Source of the DNA: Cucumis sativus
Taxonomy: Eukaryota; Streptophyta; Magnoliopsida; Cucurbitales; Cucurbitaceae
Length of the DNA: 64,000 bases
Reading direction: 5' to 3'
NCBI RefSeq assembly: GCF_000004075.3
Contig: NC_026661.2
Location: 620,001-684,000, forward strand
Below are positions 1 to 12,228 of this stretch, in pieces (within the stretch, counting starts at the first letter, position 1; the number at the start of each line of letters is the position of its first letter). The position numbers and the translations under genes were made by a program. Below the pieces are notes generated by a model. It searched no databases and had not been told where the DNA came from. It saw nothing but the letters and a program-made list of their open reading frames with translations.

Positions 1-1216
1 ATCTACAACTTATTGTTCCAATTAAACTTAAACTAATTGCAAAGTCAATATAATCTAATTGACTTAACACTATGTACTTTTTATTGAAAGGTTGAAAGTT
101 TGAATCCCTAACCATTACGTAAGTTATCATTATCAAATTTGAAATAGTGATGGTCCAAATCTCCTATTTTGTAGTAGCTAGAGTTGAATTATAACTCCCA
201 AGTTAGGAGAGTACCAAATGAGTCGAGATCACATATAAATGAAAGTGATTCCAATGATATATATGAAAGTACGATTATGAAACTTCATGCTTAATTTGAA
301 GCAATTTTACGTTGAGTGACCTCTAAAAATAGTTTACTAAAGAACATATGAGTGAACACAAAATATCATAAAATGATTGTTCATGGTTGTTTATGGAAAT
401 ATAATCGTTCCTATTAGAAGTAGTGAAGTTCACAATCTGACTTTAAATATATATTCAAATGAATGAAACTTTTTGTTTAGTTTGCTCTAAACTGGAAAGA
501 AACCAAAAATAAATTGATAAAACCGTTTAATGATTTAATGAATCAACATTTTCTAAATTTAAAGATCCAATTAGTAATAAACACTTAATTTTGTGTGAGC
601 TAAGCTGATGAATTTTAAGAAACATTGAGAAATTGGTAGACACAAACTTGTTAGATGTAAAATCAAGTCTTTATTATTTATCAACCTTATTATTTATATG
701 TTTAAATTTTGTATTTTTATACTTGAAAAATAGGATTATTATTTAAACAATTTTTTTTGTTAGAAAATTAGTAAGAAGAACTAAGCATAATTAAAATGGA
801 ATACATAAACTGAAATTTAGGACAAAATGATATAGTTTAATCTAAAAATAAAATACGTTAGAGAATAATAATAAAGAGAAAGTTTAAGAAAATGGAAAGA
901 GAAAATGAAAATAAAATAAGAAAAGAGAGAGAGAGAGATCAGTGAACTAATTGCACGTTAAATCATTTTGTCTAATGAAGTTTACACCTTCACATGGGAT
1001 TGACTACAAAATTAAGAACATACCGATCTCGTAATTATCTCCAACTTCATACCCTTTTTCATTTCTCCATCTCAAATCAACAATTCCCTCTCCATATATA
1101 TATAGTGTATGTGCACACACACATACATGAATAATTAAACCCCCAAGTACTCCAACAAGAACCAAATCAAAACTTCCCAACGTTTTCCCCAGAAAAATTT
1201 TCAAGTTCCAGCAAAA
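1..1216. other. AT-rich upstream region of the first SAUR gene
   Basis: No gene is supported here. The sequence is AT-rich with a short GA run near 926-940. The last 130 bases form the promoter and 5' leader of the gene at 1217: a TATA stretch at about 1095-1104 lies roughly 113 bp before the ATG, the same TATA-to-ATG distance seen in most other SAUR genes of the window. A minus-strand open frame over 1004-1594 is the antisense shadow of the SAUR gene and is not a gene. Confidence 0.7.
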
Positions 1217-1672
1217 ATGTCGACCGGAATCGGTAAATCCAACAACATCCGCCGCATCGTGAGCATCCGCCAGATGCTGCAGCGGTGGAGGAAGAAGGCT
1301 CGAGTGACCGCGTCTTCTCGGCGCGCGGGTGATGCTCCGTCGGATGTTCCGGCGGGGCACGTGGCGATCTGTGTAGGAAGCAGTTGTAGAAGGTTCGTGG
1401 TTCGGGCTACTTATTTGAACCATCCAATCTTCCAGAAGCTCCTTTCGCAAGCGGAAGAGGAGTACGGATTCAGGAACCAAGGTCCTCTTGCGATTCCTTG
1501 TGAGGAGTCGGTTTTCGAGGAGGTTCTTCGGACCGTTTCCCGGTCTGAATCGGGTCGGTTTTTGAATCTTCAGGATATTCGTCGCCGCTGCCACGTCGAC
1601 TCTCCGAGTGGTCTCCTCCGTGAGTCTCGGCCGTTGCTTTTTGATTTCGCCGATAAATCGGTTTACTGTTAG
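1217..1672 (+). CDS. SAUR family protein with long C-terminal tail
   Basis: An intronless 151-residue SAUR protein. The family is early auxin-induced; characterised members bind and inhibit PP2C-D phosphatases, which keeps plasma-membrane H+-ATPases active and drives cell expansion. The SAUR core spans about residues 43-107: DVPAGHVAICVG, then RRFVVRATYLNHP, then QAEEEYGF and LAIPCEES. The N-terminus (1-42) is basic, with an RRIVSIRQMLQRWRKK stretch typical of the longer SAUR subclade, and a tail of about 44 residues follows the core, where the array SAURs have almost none. The ATG at 1217 is the first after the TATA box. The coding region is GC-rich compared with its surroundings and with the array genes. 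It is the only plus-strand SAUR here and probably an old, separate lineage. The exact orthologue is not assigned. Confidence 0.95.
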   Translation: MSTGIGKSNNIRRIVSIRQMLQRWRKKARVTASSRRAGDAPSDVPAGHVAICVGSSCRRFVVRATYLNHPIFQKLLSQAEEEYGFRNQGPLAIPCEESVFEEVLRTVSRSESGRFLNLQDIRRRCHVDSPSGLLRESRPLLFDFADKSVYC

Positions 1673-4241
1673 TAAAATGAAAGGGACGACTAACTGAAGA
1701 TTCCGACTCGGGCTGATGAATCGGCCGAGTTCAACTCAACTCATTCGACTAACTTATTATTATGATTATTACTATTTTTTCCTTTTGAAATTTGATTTTT
1801 TTTTTAATATATGAAAAGAGAGAAATTATCATTATTTGTTTCAAAACAAATAAAGGAGATGGGTTAACTCGGTCACCGGGTGGTGAGTCAGCCCTCAGCC
1901 CGAGTCGAACCGGATAAAAGCTCATTAATTACTTCATGTACATTGTCATGCCTTTTCTCACCGATTACAAGAATGAAGCTTACATTTTTAATCTTGTCTT
2001 TCGAATAATTCATAATTTTGTCTCATCCTTTCCATTAATTTTCATGATAAATAATCTATTTGTAAAACACATGTGATATCTACCTATTCATTCGCTAATG
2101 AGATCGTTTTGCCTAAAAATAAACGTGATTAAAAGTCTATATTGTTGACCTTGAAACTAGATGTTTAAATCAATTATTATAAACTTGAGAAAAAAGAGGT
2201 TGAAAATTTTTTTAACTCACTCCGAATGAGATTCCAACTCCTTCATTTGCTAATTGATCAACTTAATTCACACAATTCGATACATGAACATTATTTGAAT
2301 AATATGGGTGTGTTAATTAGTAGTTTTTAATGAATCTATGTATGAGTTTCTTTTTATTATAATTTATAAAATAATAACAATGACAACGACAACAATAATA
2401 TATTAGATTTTTACTACTTGATAACAACAACAATATAAAAATGAATGGTATGAAGGTGTTGAAAAAGCAATTTGTACCCCAAAACAATAGTTCATTAGTA
2501 TACAATTACATAATTAAGTATATGCATGTGATTCAAATCCTAATTAACATCTAACAATTTTATTGGTAAGAGAAAGATAATAGATGTGAAGAAAATTCAA
2601 TAGAAAAAAAAAGAAAGTAATAATGTATAGGAATTGGGATAGTCTGAATCATACATAGAAAGTGAAGAAATTAGAGTGATTGGTAATGTTTAATTTAAAC
2701 TTTTGCAATTTGAAGTATAAAAAAAGTGTTGCCATCATTGTCCTTTCTCTGCCGTCTTCATTGGAAGCCACTAACTAACTACTCATTTTATTTCTTTTTC
2801 AAAAAATATATTCTCTTTCCTTTCATTAATTAATTGTTCATTTCAGCGAAAATGAAGTTTTTATTTTTCTTAATATATATAGACTTTGATTTTTATTTTA
2901 AGTAAATGAGTATGATGGAGACATGTCAAACTTTTAATATGAGACATAATTAAAAATAAAATAAAATGATACAACTTTGAGTAAAGAATAAAGCTTACGC
3001 ATACGATAATATAAGTCGGTTTGGCTTTATATATAAATATATATTCTTTTCAAAATATTTGACGTGGAATTAATTTATCAACTTTTTGATGTAATGATGT
3101 GAATAACGATTTCTTAAGATACTTCTAATTTATCAGTCAAATCTATCACATGGTTCGAGCAATTTTGTCTCTATTTTCACTTCTACTTATTGAAGTAAAT
3201 GTAAGTGTTACAAACTTTGAATTAAGGGTAAGGTAGATGTGTTTAAAAATTCAAAACTCATTATATTATATGTGATTTTGGATTGAGAGAAACATTAACA
3301 ACATTTAAATAATTAAAAAGAAGAAAGAAAGGAATAAAAGTTTTGGGTCAAAGAGCAAAGCCCAAAGCAAATTAGGGCTTAGGAAAGAAGGGGGCATGAG
3401 CCTAATCCCACCCAACGTTCTAAATCAACCCAATAGAGATATGGTTCGTCTAATCGCAAAAAGACTACGTCAATTGAGTTATATTCATTTATCTATAATA
3501 GTGACATAAGAACCATCCGATAAATTCAATAACATTCGAACTAAATTTTTACTAAACTCTTGAATATTTAAACTAACTTCAATTTATTTATATTAGATAA
3601 TAAATATTTTTATCAAATTTGTTTAGAGGTGAGGTAGTTCTTTTAATCATAAATTTTATATTAGTAATCTATTTATTTAATACAAACGACTTATTTTAAT
3701 TGTCTTTTTTTCTTTTTAATTTCATTTCATTATCAAATTATGCATACAAATAACCAAATCACACAACATGAGAACGTGAGTGGTCGTTTATAAATATCTA
3801 AATTACAATTATGATGTTGAAATGAGCATATAGAGATTGAAAAGAACCAATAGTTATAGAATTACTTCATGAAGTCATCATCAATATTGCTTAAAAAAAA
3901 CATATTTTATATATATATTAATTAAAAGTTTTAAAATTTTATTATAAGAAAAAAGAAATTAAAAAAGTTATGCTAATTAACTTTTGTTAATGAAAGGTAG
4001 AGCTTGAATTATTGGTTTTGGAGATAAGGTTCATGTGTTTTCTTTTTAATTAAATTTTTGGTAAAATTGATAGATTATGATTTTAATTAATTTTGGAGAT
4101 AAGCTTTATCTTGACAGGCTGATTGAGATGTTCCCAAATTATTGCAAGCTGAGAGGAAACTTTAATTTTTTGTATAATCACATAATTTAATTTAGCTCTT
4201 AATTAAAGAAGTGATTGAAGAAAAACATTAAACATAAATAA

Positions 4242-4265
4242 ATATATATATATATATATATATAT
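4242..4265. repeat. (AT)n microsatellite
   Basis: An uninterrupted AT dinucleotide run of about 12 units. Confidence 0.9.
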
Positions 4266-5254
4266 TGATTAGAAAATAATAATAATGAACTAAAATAAGA
4301 TAATTGAAATGAAAAGCAATGGCCTTAGGTTGTTTGGTCCATTTGGCAGTCCCACTTCATATGAACATATATAAAGCAATTTTAATTAGGGGATTAAAAC
4401 TAATTAAATAGAAAAAGAATTGAGGGGTCAATTTGTGTATAAATTGGGCTGAAACCAGCTATGTTTTGAGATTGAATGAGCTGTTAATTAGGCCCTCTTG
4501 TGTTGGACTTTGAGGCTTTTCTATGGCCCTCTCCTTTCAAAAGCCAAACATTTAAACCTTCTTAATAAGAGGGTCCCTTTTGCTTTCATAATAACTCACT
4601 CTTACCTTACAATATTCTTATACATAATTAAGGTACACTTTATAATATTTGTGTATCTCCAATAGAGGAACTCAACATTTGATCTCGAACTTGATCCCAT
4701 ATTATAATCACATACATTTGAAAAGTTCAATAAAGTTATAAACTCCAAAACGTACACTATAATTAAAATGAGTTTGTGCCTTTAAACTTACGAGTTGAAA
4801 CAATGCATGAGTAGTCAAAACCTTGAAGAAAGTGATTTGTGTCCTAATAGGTATTATATATGTCAAAAGATGATTGCTAGTGGTACGTTGTTATTTGTTT
4901 TTGAAGTTTTGGGATGGAGATTTGAAAACTCGATGTTTGGTTGAGAGAATACAAATCTTAACCAGTTGATCATTAAATCAAGGTTTAAAATGTCAACGCC
5001 GATGAAAATATCAATGCCTTTAATTTTACGATCAATATTTGATGGATATAATTATGAAAATAATTCTAAAAAGAAAGATCTCACAAAAATAAATTTAAAT
5101 TAATAAATAAATTAGGTTTTATGATTTTTAAACAAGTTGACATTTCTATTATTTATATTATAATAGTATTACATCAGTAAGATTTTCTTGTTATTATTTA
5201 TATGTTTCGTGGATTTTTCTATGATATAAAGGAAATATGTATCCAATCATATAA

Positions 5255-5257
<3 letters not shown>

Positions 5258-5318
<61 letters not shown>
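5258..5318. repeat. (TA)n microsatellite, about 30 units
   Basis: The longest dinucleotide run in the window, about 60 bp of pure TA. It creates the spurious YIYIYI open frames on the minus strand. Likely length-polymorphic. Confidence 0.95.
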
Positions 5319-5321
<3 letters not shown>

Positions 5322-7144
5322 AGCATATATGAAAACGTAGGGATACGATGAATATATATATATGAAAATTTAATAGTAATGAAATATATTGAGACAAAGA
5401 TTAGGTTAAATATAATAGATTGAAAGAGGAGGAGGAGGGAGGGAGAGAGGATGCAAAGGTTGACAAAGAAGAGAGAACTAAAATAAAGATATGGAAAACA
5501 TATAGGAAAAGAGACAAGGGATACCCTACCCATTTTCTTGGGTTTCCTCTTTGCATGTATAAATAAATAGGCACAAATGGAAGGGCATCAATGCAATGAG
5601 GTTCTTTGCCTTTTCTCCTCATCAAAACAAAACCCCACACACAAACCCCCTCTTCCTTCTCATTCTCTCTTCATCATCATCTCTCATTCATTTTTCTATT
5701 CATATATATTATAAATTACACACAACTTTATATTTAATTAAACCTTCATCAATGTGTTGCATTTTTCTTTATTACTATATTCTTTTTCTATTTTTAAGAT
5801 TAATTAAAACAAAGTCAAATAAATATCCAACCTTCCACTCTATCAAATTAAACATCTTTCAAGTAAATATATATATATTATACTCCACACATACTTCTCC
5901 AATCCTATTCTCTAATTCACAATTGGGGAAAAAAATTATATCCAAATAATGATCGAGGATCGATCCATTTCTTACTCAATCTTAAAATGAGTTCGTTATT
6001 ATTTCTTAAAGATACATTATCTACTCCTTATATTATTCATTGACTTGGAGATAGAGCACTATGTTATTTGGTATAGCTAGTATTAGAACTAGTGAAATTC
6101 ATAAATAAATGGATATTCAATCCAAAAACAAAAAGATATAACTCAAAAATGGTAACCAAAATATGGTATACTATATTAAGTAGCATATTGGTAAATCTCA
6201 ATTCTTTATAAACGGTTTTGGATTACACATGGTGTCTCATGGGTATAGATATTAGATATATGAAATTTTATTGTCTACAATCATTATTGCATTTGTTTAG
6301 ATATGCATCATAACTAATTTATGGGACTTTTTGTACGATAGAAATTAAAATTAAATAATTACTTAATTAGATGTAGCAGAACCATTAATGTGGTAACAAA
6401 TTACTAATTAGATATAGTTTTATTTAATATAAAGTTATACCAATGAATTAATTAAAATAAAGGAATATTTTTACATAAAACATTAACTATAGCATTTAAT
6501 TTAATTATATTGAATAAATGAATAGACAAAGTTTTACTTTGTCTATCAATCAACGTCGTCAGTTAGAAATGTGTTGTCCATATAAAGTTTTAGCATAGAA
6601 GAAACAATATATAATCTAGAGCTCATTCTTCACCTTTATCTTCAGTAGATTTTTTTAATATATGATTCTGTGTGCTGATGCAAACTTGTACAATTGTGTG
6701 GGACATATTGTCCAAATTGTGAGGGCCAAATTTGGCACCCAAACCCTAAAGCCAAAGAAAGAAAAAAGAAGAAGACGAAAAACTTCTCACTCAACAAAAT
6801 GAAAGAATTAATGAGTTGATTAGGAGAAGGAAAAAAGGTAAGAGTCAAAGAAAAGGTACATAGAAGCACATGCAATATATATCATGATATTAAGTACCTT
6901 ATCCAAACCCTAACCAACCTCATCAATTTTTATATTTTAGGTGCCATCCTTGACTTGGAATTTTCATTCTGTTCTACTCTATTTCAAATCTTTCCTTTCT
7001 TTTTCTTCTCCTTTTCTTATAATATTGTTTTTACAAACTAATTGCATGCTAGTAGAATTATGCTTTCTTTTCTTTTCTTTTCTTTTTTAATTAAGAAATG
7101 TTAGAGGTAGAGATATCAATTCATCCTTAGTATATTGTTAAGAA

Positions 7145-7186
<42 letters not shown>

Positions 7187-7187
7187 T
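7145..7187. repeat. Compound (AC)n(AT)n microsatellite
   Basis: About 13 AC units run directly into about 8 AT units. Confidence 0.95.
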
Positions 7188-8986
7188 TGAATCGTGGAAT
7201 CAATACCTTAGGATTGAAAATGAATTTATATATATAAAAATATAAAGAAAAAAGTAGTGGATATTAAAAATGGTGTAGTACATATACATATATGGAGGGG
7301 GGGGTGGGACAATGGAGGAGGATGGACAAAAATGGAGAAAGAACATGAAGACAACTGGAAAATAAAAGAGTATTACAATAAAATTTCCAGCACTTTTGAT
7401 CTGAAAGCTGATTTGAAATACTTCTTTACATTAAAAATCATATATATATATATATTTGCTTTAGACATCTTGTCCCCATCTTATTTAATTCTTACCCTTT
7501 CCTTATTTTCTTCTGCATAATTAACCACTGCTCTCTCTTTTTTTCTTTTTTTCTTTTTTGTTAAAAATGACCATGAAGTTAAAATTTTATTTTTATAATT
7601 ATCGTGAACTAAAGGTTTGCGATAAGACATAATGGTTGTCGAGACATTTTAAAAGATTATTTTTTTTAAAAAAAATTGGTTTAAACAAATAAGTTAAGTT
7701 TTTTAGTGTAACAATTACCTTCTAAATTCTATCAAATAAATAAAGATTTTTATCACAAGATTTAAAAATGGTCTTCAAAAATAGAATTTGAATTATCTTT
7801 TAAAATTACATATTTATGCGGTGAAAAACATAAAACAAAACTTGATTGGATATTTTAGGGTATAGAAAGTATTTTTAACCCAAATTAAAATAGATAAAAA
7901 AGGAATTGGACAAAAAATATTATTAAAGGAATATGAAATATAATAAAATACAAAAACGGTGGTAAATGAATAAAAGAAATTCAAAATAACACATTTCTTT
8001 ATTATTATTAAATTCATAATTCTATTATCGTTCAATATGAGTCTATAACAACATTAATGATATTTTGTCGACACTTTTCTCATATTTGATAGAATTTTTT
8101 TTCAACAATATAATAGTCCATCTACCCGTATTTGAATCTATAATATTTGTAATTATTTACATTTTCATCCAACTTTAAAATTAAACTTTCCTAGAAAAAA
8201 TATATACGAGAAATTTGACCATTTAAAAACGTGTTTTCGTTTTCGTATCAAAACCCAATATAGCTCTAAACATATAAAAAAGATAAATGAAAAATATTTA
8301 AATTAATAGATAAGTATTTTTTACTCTTTCAAAATAATTAAGTTGAAATAATTTGTTATAGTTATATATTGAATCTAAATTAATAATATTTTGTCTGACA
8401 TTTTTGTTATACTTTATATGAATTTTTTTTAATGATATAATAAAAGTGTTAATTTACTCTCGTATCAATATTGAATCCATGTACGCGTGTATGCATGCAA
8501 ATATCTATATGTTGTCAAAGTTTAAAATTATTAAACTTTTGACAAGAAAATATTTTTACAAAATCACAAGTAAATACGTAATAGAGATATTAACACACAA
8601 ATATACATAGTTTACTACCAATATGCTTGAGGGAGAACATTAACATTATTAGAAGTAATGTTTTTAGAATACAAACGGTGCATGTGCTGCCACTAGGGTT
8701 GAGAAAGCTTAGATATTGCACTTCTCTAAACCTTTGGTTGTTCGTAACATTAGATTATAATAACAAATTCAAGACGTTTCAAGAAATATATATACAAGCG
8801 ATTTGACAATTTAAAATAGTATGAAAACTTAATATATATAGGAATGTGATATGAAACGTGAATGACTCACCGCAACGAAAACAAAATTGTTATTAAATAG
8901 AATAGTAGGAGAGACCCGTAAGAAATTTGTGGATAGAATGAGAGGGAAATTAAATTACTCGAACAAAAACAGAGATAGATAGGTAA

Positions 8987-8990
<4 letters not shown>

Positions 8991-9023
<33 letters not shown>
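8991..9023. repeat. (GA)n microsatellite
   Basis: About 16 GA units, embedded in an AG-rich strand (8940-9100). On the minus strand it gives a meaningless SLSLSL open frame. Confidence 0.95.
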
Positions 9024-9025
<2 letters not shown>

Positions 9026-11226
9026 GTGGTTGAGGAGTAAATAATACAATATAATATAATAGGTAAGGACCATATAAGAAGAGAAGAAAAGCAAAAACCC
9101 TAAGGCCAAGGCTTTTGTTGTCCCAACTGGTCCTTTGATTCTTCAAAGAAAATGGCAGAGATTTGTTCTATCAAACTCAGTCCCCCCATTTATACACTAA
9201 TTGGTTCCACCACCACATGTCCATCAATTTTCATTTAATGTCTCCTTAAAAATAAATCAAATAAAAACACCATTCTTCAACTTTCCATCAGTAATGGAGG
9301 TTTCCTCTTCTTCTTCTTAATATAATAAATAGTTTAACTATATGGGAATGATGGAAAATGGAAAAGATCAGTATGGAGGTTCGTTTGAAAATGCTAACAC
9401 ATCTTGATGTTTTAATCTCTTTAAGTATATGCATGCAATATTCTTATTAACTTCTTCAATGTTGACGTTGATTGAATTTTGTTTCAATGTGAAGTAATAA
9501 ATTATAAATATGTTTACATTTAAACGACTTGGTGTGTGACGTATGCAAACACGTCTTCCATTTTTTCTTGATTCTTTTCGTGATTTTCGTTATATATAGA
9601 TGTATAATTTAAGGGTTTTTTTTTCCTTATCAACTACATGCGTATAATTCGGATGAACAATAAGTTAGCTTTTCACCATAAACTAGTAAGAGTTAGAAAT
9701 GTGGCACGAATATTCTATTATAAACAACCATTGTTCTAATTTTTGATTATCGGCTTCCATCAACTTTTGTCCAGAGGGTGTGAATTAACGACTATTGACT
9801 TCTTTTACAATAACGATAATTGATTTGGTATCTTTGTCCAATAAATTCTATTCTATATCTCATTTTTAATTTTTTTTTTCTTTTTATTAATGCTATTAAA
9901 AGACTAGGATGTAAAGACAAACAAAAATATAATATATTGAAAAACACACACATATATATATTTGGAAAATAGTAACAATCATGGGCTTAATTGGTGGGAA
10001 TTGAACAACATAACATCAATCTCTTCCACCGACTCTTCCAAATGAAAAAAGATTAAAAAGAAAGAAAAAAAGTTCCATTTCTTTTGTCTCTTTATTATTA
10101 ATTATTGTCCCTAAGATAAATAATAATAATAGTTTTGCCCCTCAAAATCAGCCAATTTATTTTTGTTAATTTTTTCTTAGTTCTAAGTTTCTAACATCAA
10201 CATGAATAACTTGAACCGTAAAAATATACAATGATTGAACTAAACTTTGGTTCACAATTTTTAAGTTCATCATTTAATGCAATTTTTGTTGTTGTCAAAT
10301 ACTATATCAATAAAGTTTAATTAATGTTTTCTCTTTTAATGTTCTTTTAGTACATTTCTCTTTAGATTCTTAGCCATTCAAAATATTAGTTTGTGTTATT
10401 AAACTTTTATTTTAATTAAGCAATTTTTAGAATGTATATTCTTTTTATCTAAACTTTTAAAAAGCAATAATTCTAGTCCTTGCTTTATTACTTTTCTACC
10501 TTAATCTTCTTTATTCCTAGGTGTTTAGGTGTTTGTCTCTACAAAAATAGTATATACATACCCAAATTTCTTACTTTAATTTGTTAAATTTAGAATCTAA
10601 TTATTTAAACGTAGCTTTCATAAAATAATAAAGAATAACATAATTTAAGTAATCAATATTTTGTGTTATATTTTTATTTTTACTATAGTTTTATATATAA
10701 AACATCATGACTTAATTTGAATCGGTTATGACATCATATCTTCAAATTAAGGGTATGATTTAAGTATGGATTGTTTGAACAAGAGAATGACATGCTTTCG
10801 TCTCGAATTTAATAATAGAATAATGTGGAGGGAGTATATATATAATAGAAGAAAAGAAAAAGGGAATTAAAAGAGAAAGAAATTTGTAGAGATTTGGATT
10901 TGTAAATATAGAATACATCTCTCATAGGGTGTGTGTAAAGGAACCAATATTTCCACCACTATGAGGAAAATCTCACATGCCATGACACTAGTAAATATTT
11001 ATACAATAATAATACACAAACCCCATTTTACCCCTTTTTCTTTGGAGTTTGGAGTTTGGTTCATCAAGTCAAAAGTAGTCATCATACCACCAAAAAAAAT
11101 ACCCAACAAAAAGGGTAAAAAAAATTCAACCCAAATCAAAAAGGGTAAAAAAAAAATTCAATACTAAAATTACAATTTAAAAAAAAAAATGAAGAGGAAT
11201 GTGTGCAATTTGGGGGGGTGGTGGGT

Positions 11227-11526
11227 TCATTTGAGAGCGGCGGTGAGTGACCGGAAAACCACCTCTTCACAAGGAATAGTAAGGCCCATATGGTGGCGAA
11301 ACCCGAATTCCTCCTCTGCAAGGCGGAGAAGGCATTGGAAATCGGGGTGAGTCAAGAGCGAGATGGGGACGACATATCGGCTCCGATTTTGGCCGACATA
11401 GACGGCGAAATGTCCCTTGGGAACGCCGTCGTAGGCCGGGGGAGTGGCTGTGGGATCTTGTTTTCGGCCTAGACTGGAGCAGCGCTTGACGATTTGCTTG
11501 AGGGCGGTGGGTTTGGGAATGGCCAT
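11227..11526 (-). CDS. SAUR50-like auxin-responsive protein
   Basis: An intronless 99-residue SAUR protein. The N-terminus [20 protein letters not shown] and the [27 protein letters not shown] core (about residues 35-97) match, from memory, the Arabidopsis SAUR50 and related subclade rather than the array genes further right. The C-terminal motif reads MGLTIPCEE, with one glycine where the array genes have MGG. The ATG at 11526 opens the domain directly. A TATA-like tatttat on the plus strand at 11584-11590 gives a core promoter about 60 bp upstream, with a GA/GAA microsatellite just beyond. It stands alone, about 9.6 kb from the first SAUR and 13 kb from the array. Confidence 0.95.
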   Translation of the reverse strand: MAIPKPTALKQIVKRCSSLGRKQDPTATPPAYDGVPKGHFAVYVGQNRSRYVVPISLLTHPDFQCLLRLAEEEFGFRHHMGLTIPCEEVVFRSLTAALK

Positions 11527-11614
11527 TTTTGGGGGAGGTTTTTCGGGTCCGATTTGGAAAGGGATTGGGAATATAGAGTTGGGTATTTATGGAGAGAGCA
11601 CGGAAATTGTACTA

Positions 11615-11660
11615 AGAGAGAGAGAGAGAGAGAAGAAGAAGAAGAAGAAGAAGAAGAAGG
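11615..11660. repeat. (GA)n(GAA)n repeat in the promoter of the SAUR at 11227
   Basis: About 9 GA units followed by about 9 GAA units, starting some 25 bp upstream of the TATA-like box of the minus-strand SAUR. On the coding strand this is a CT/TTC-rich tract, a common feature of plant core promoters and 5' leaders. Length variation could alter promoter spacing (inference). Confidence 0.85.
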
Positions 11661-12190
11661 TGGGAGCCATGGCAATGGGGTGAAGTCGCCATTGTTGGAC
11701 CTCCAAATGACAAATGGGGACCCCCTCTGTTTTTTCTTTTTTCTCTTCTCTGTGGCTCTGCTTCTTCTTTAATTACTTCTCTTGATATTTTCTTTTTCTT
11801 TAGTTTTATTTTTATTTCTAACGTCATTTTTTTTTTAATAATTAGGTTGTTGATGGAACTATCATTTTTAATTTCTATCAAAATGTTCATCAATATTTTT
11901 AGTCAAATTATATAAAATATTAAATATATTTAAATTGGAGTAATGGTTTAAATAATTTTCAACTATAGTAACTATATGTCACAATCTTCATAAATGTCTA
12001 TCAATTTCAATTGTTATTTGACAATAAATTTTTATTATATTATAAATAAGTTATATCATTTTATTATATTTGAAGAAAATAACTCTATAAAATAGTAAAT
12101 AAATATTTTATTATTTGGATGTTATATTAGTAATGTGTCAGTGTTTTTTTTTACGTTTGAACGAAGATGTGTTGTGTAATATTGAGAACT

Positions 12191-12228
12191 ATCAACTTTT
12201 TGACAAAAAAAAAAAAAAAAAAGTTGAT
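12191..12228. repeat. Short inverted repeat around a poly-A tract
   Basis: Arms atcaacttttt (12191-12201) and aaaaagttgat (12218-12228) can pair around an A-rich loop. No coding context; function unknown. Confidence 0.5.

Larger units (their letters stand above)
1673..11226. other. Gene-poor AT-rich stretch with microsatellites
   Basis: I see no supportable gene in these 9.5 kb. It holds poly-A/T-rich sequence, several microsatellites (listed separately) and CT-rich stretches that resemble plant promoter or leader sequence, for example 5600-5700 and 6960-7090. The open frames here are short, low in complexity (YIYIYI or SLSLSL repeats from TA and CT runs) and lack domains. The last 250 bases are the 3' flank of the minus-strand SAUR at 11227. 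A diverged or noncoding RNA gene cannot be excluded. Confidence 0.6.

Noticed and set aside
1004-1594. Minus-strand open frame of 196 codons
   Set aside because: Antisense shadow of the GC-rich SAUR gene at 1217.
5194-5533. Minus-strand open frames of 67 and 104 codons
   Set aside because: Their sequence is mostly YIYIYI translated from the TA microsatellite; no domain.
5596-5949. Plus-strand open frame of 117 codons
   Set aside because: CT- and AT-rich composition, no domain, no homologous wording, and it looks like leader or promoter sequence.
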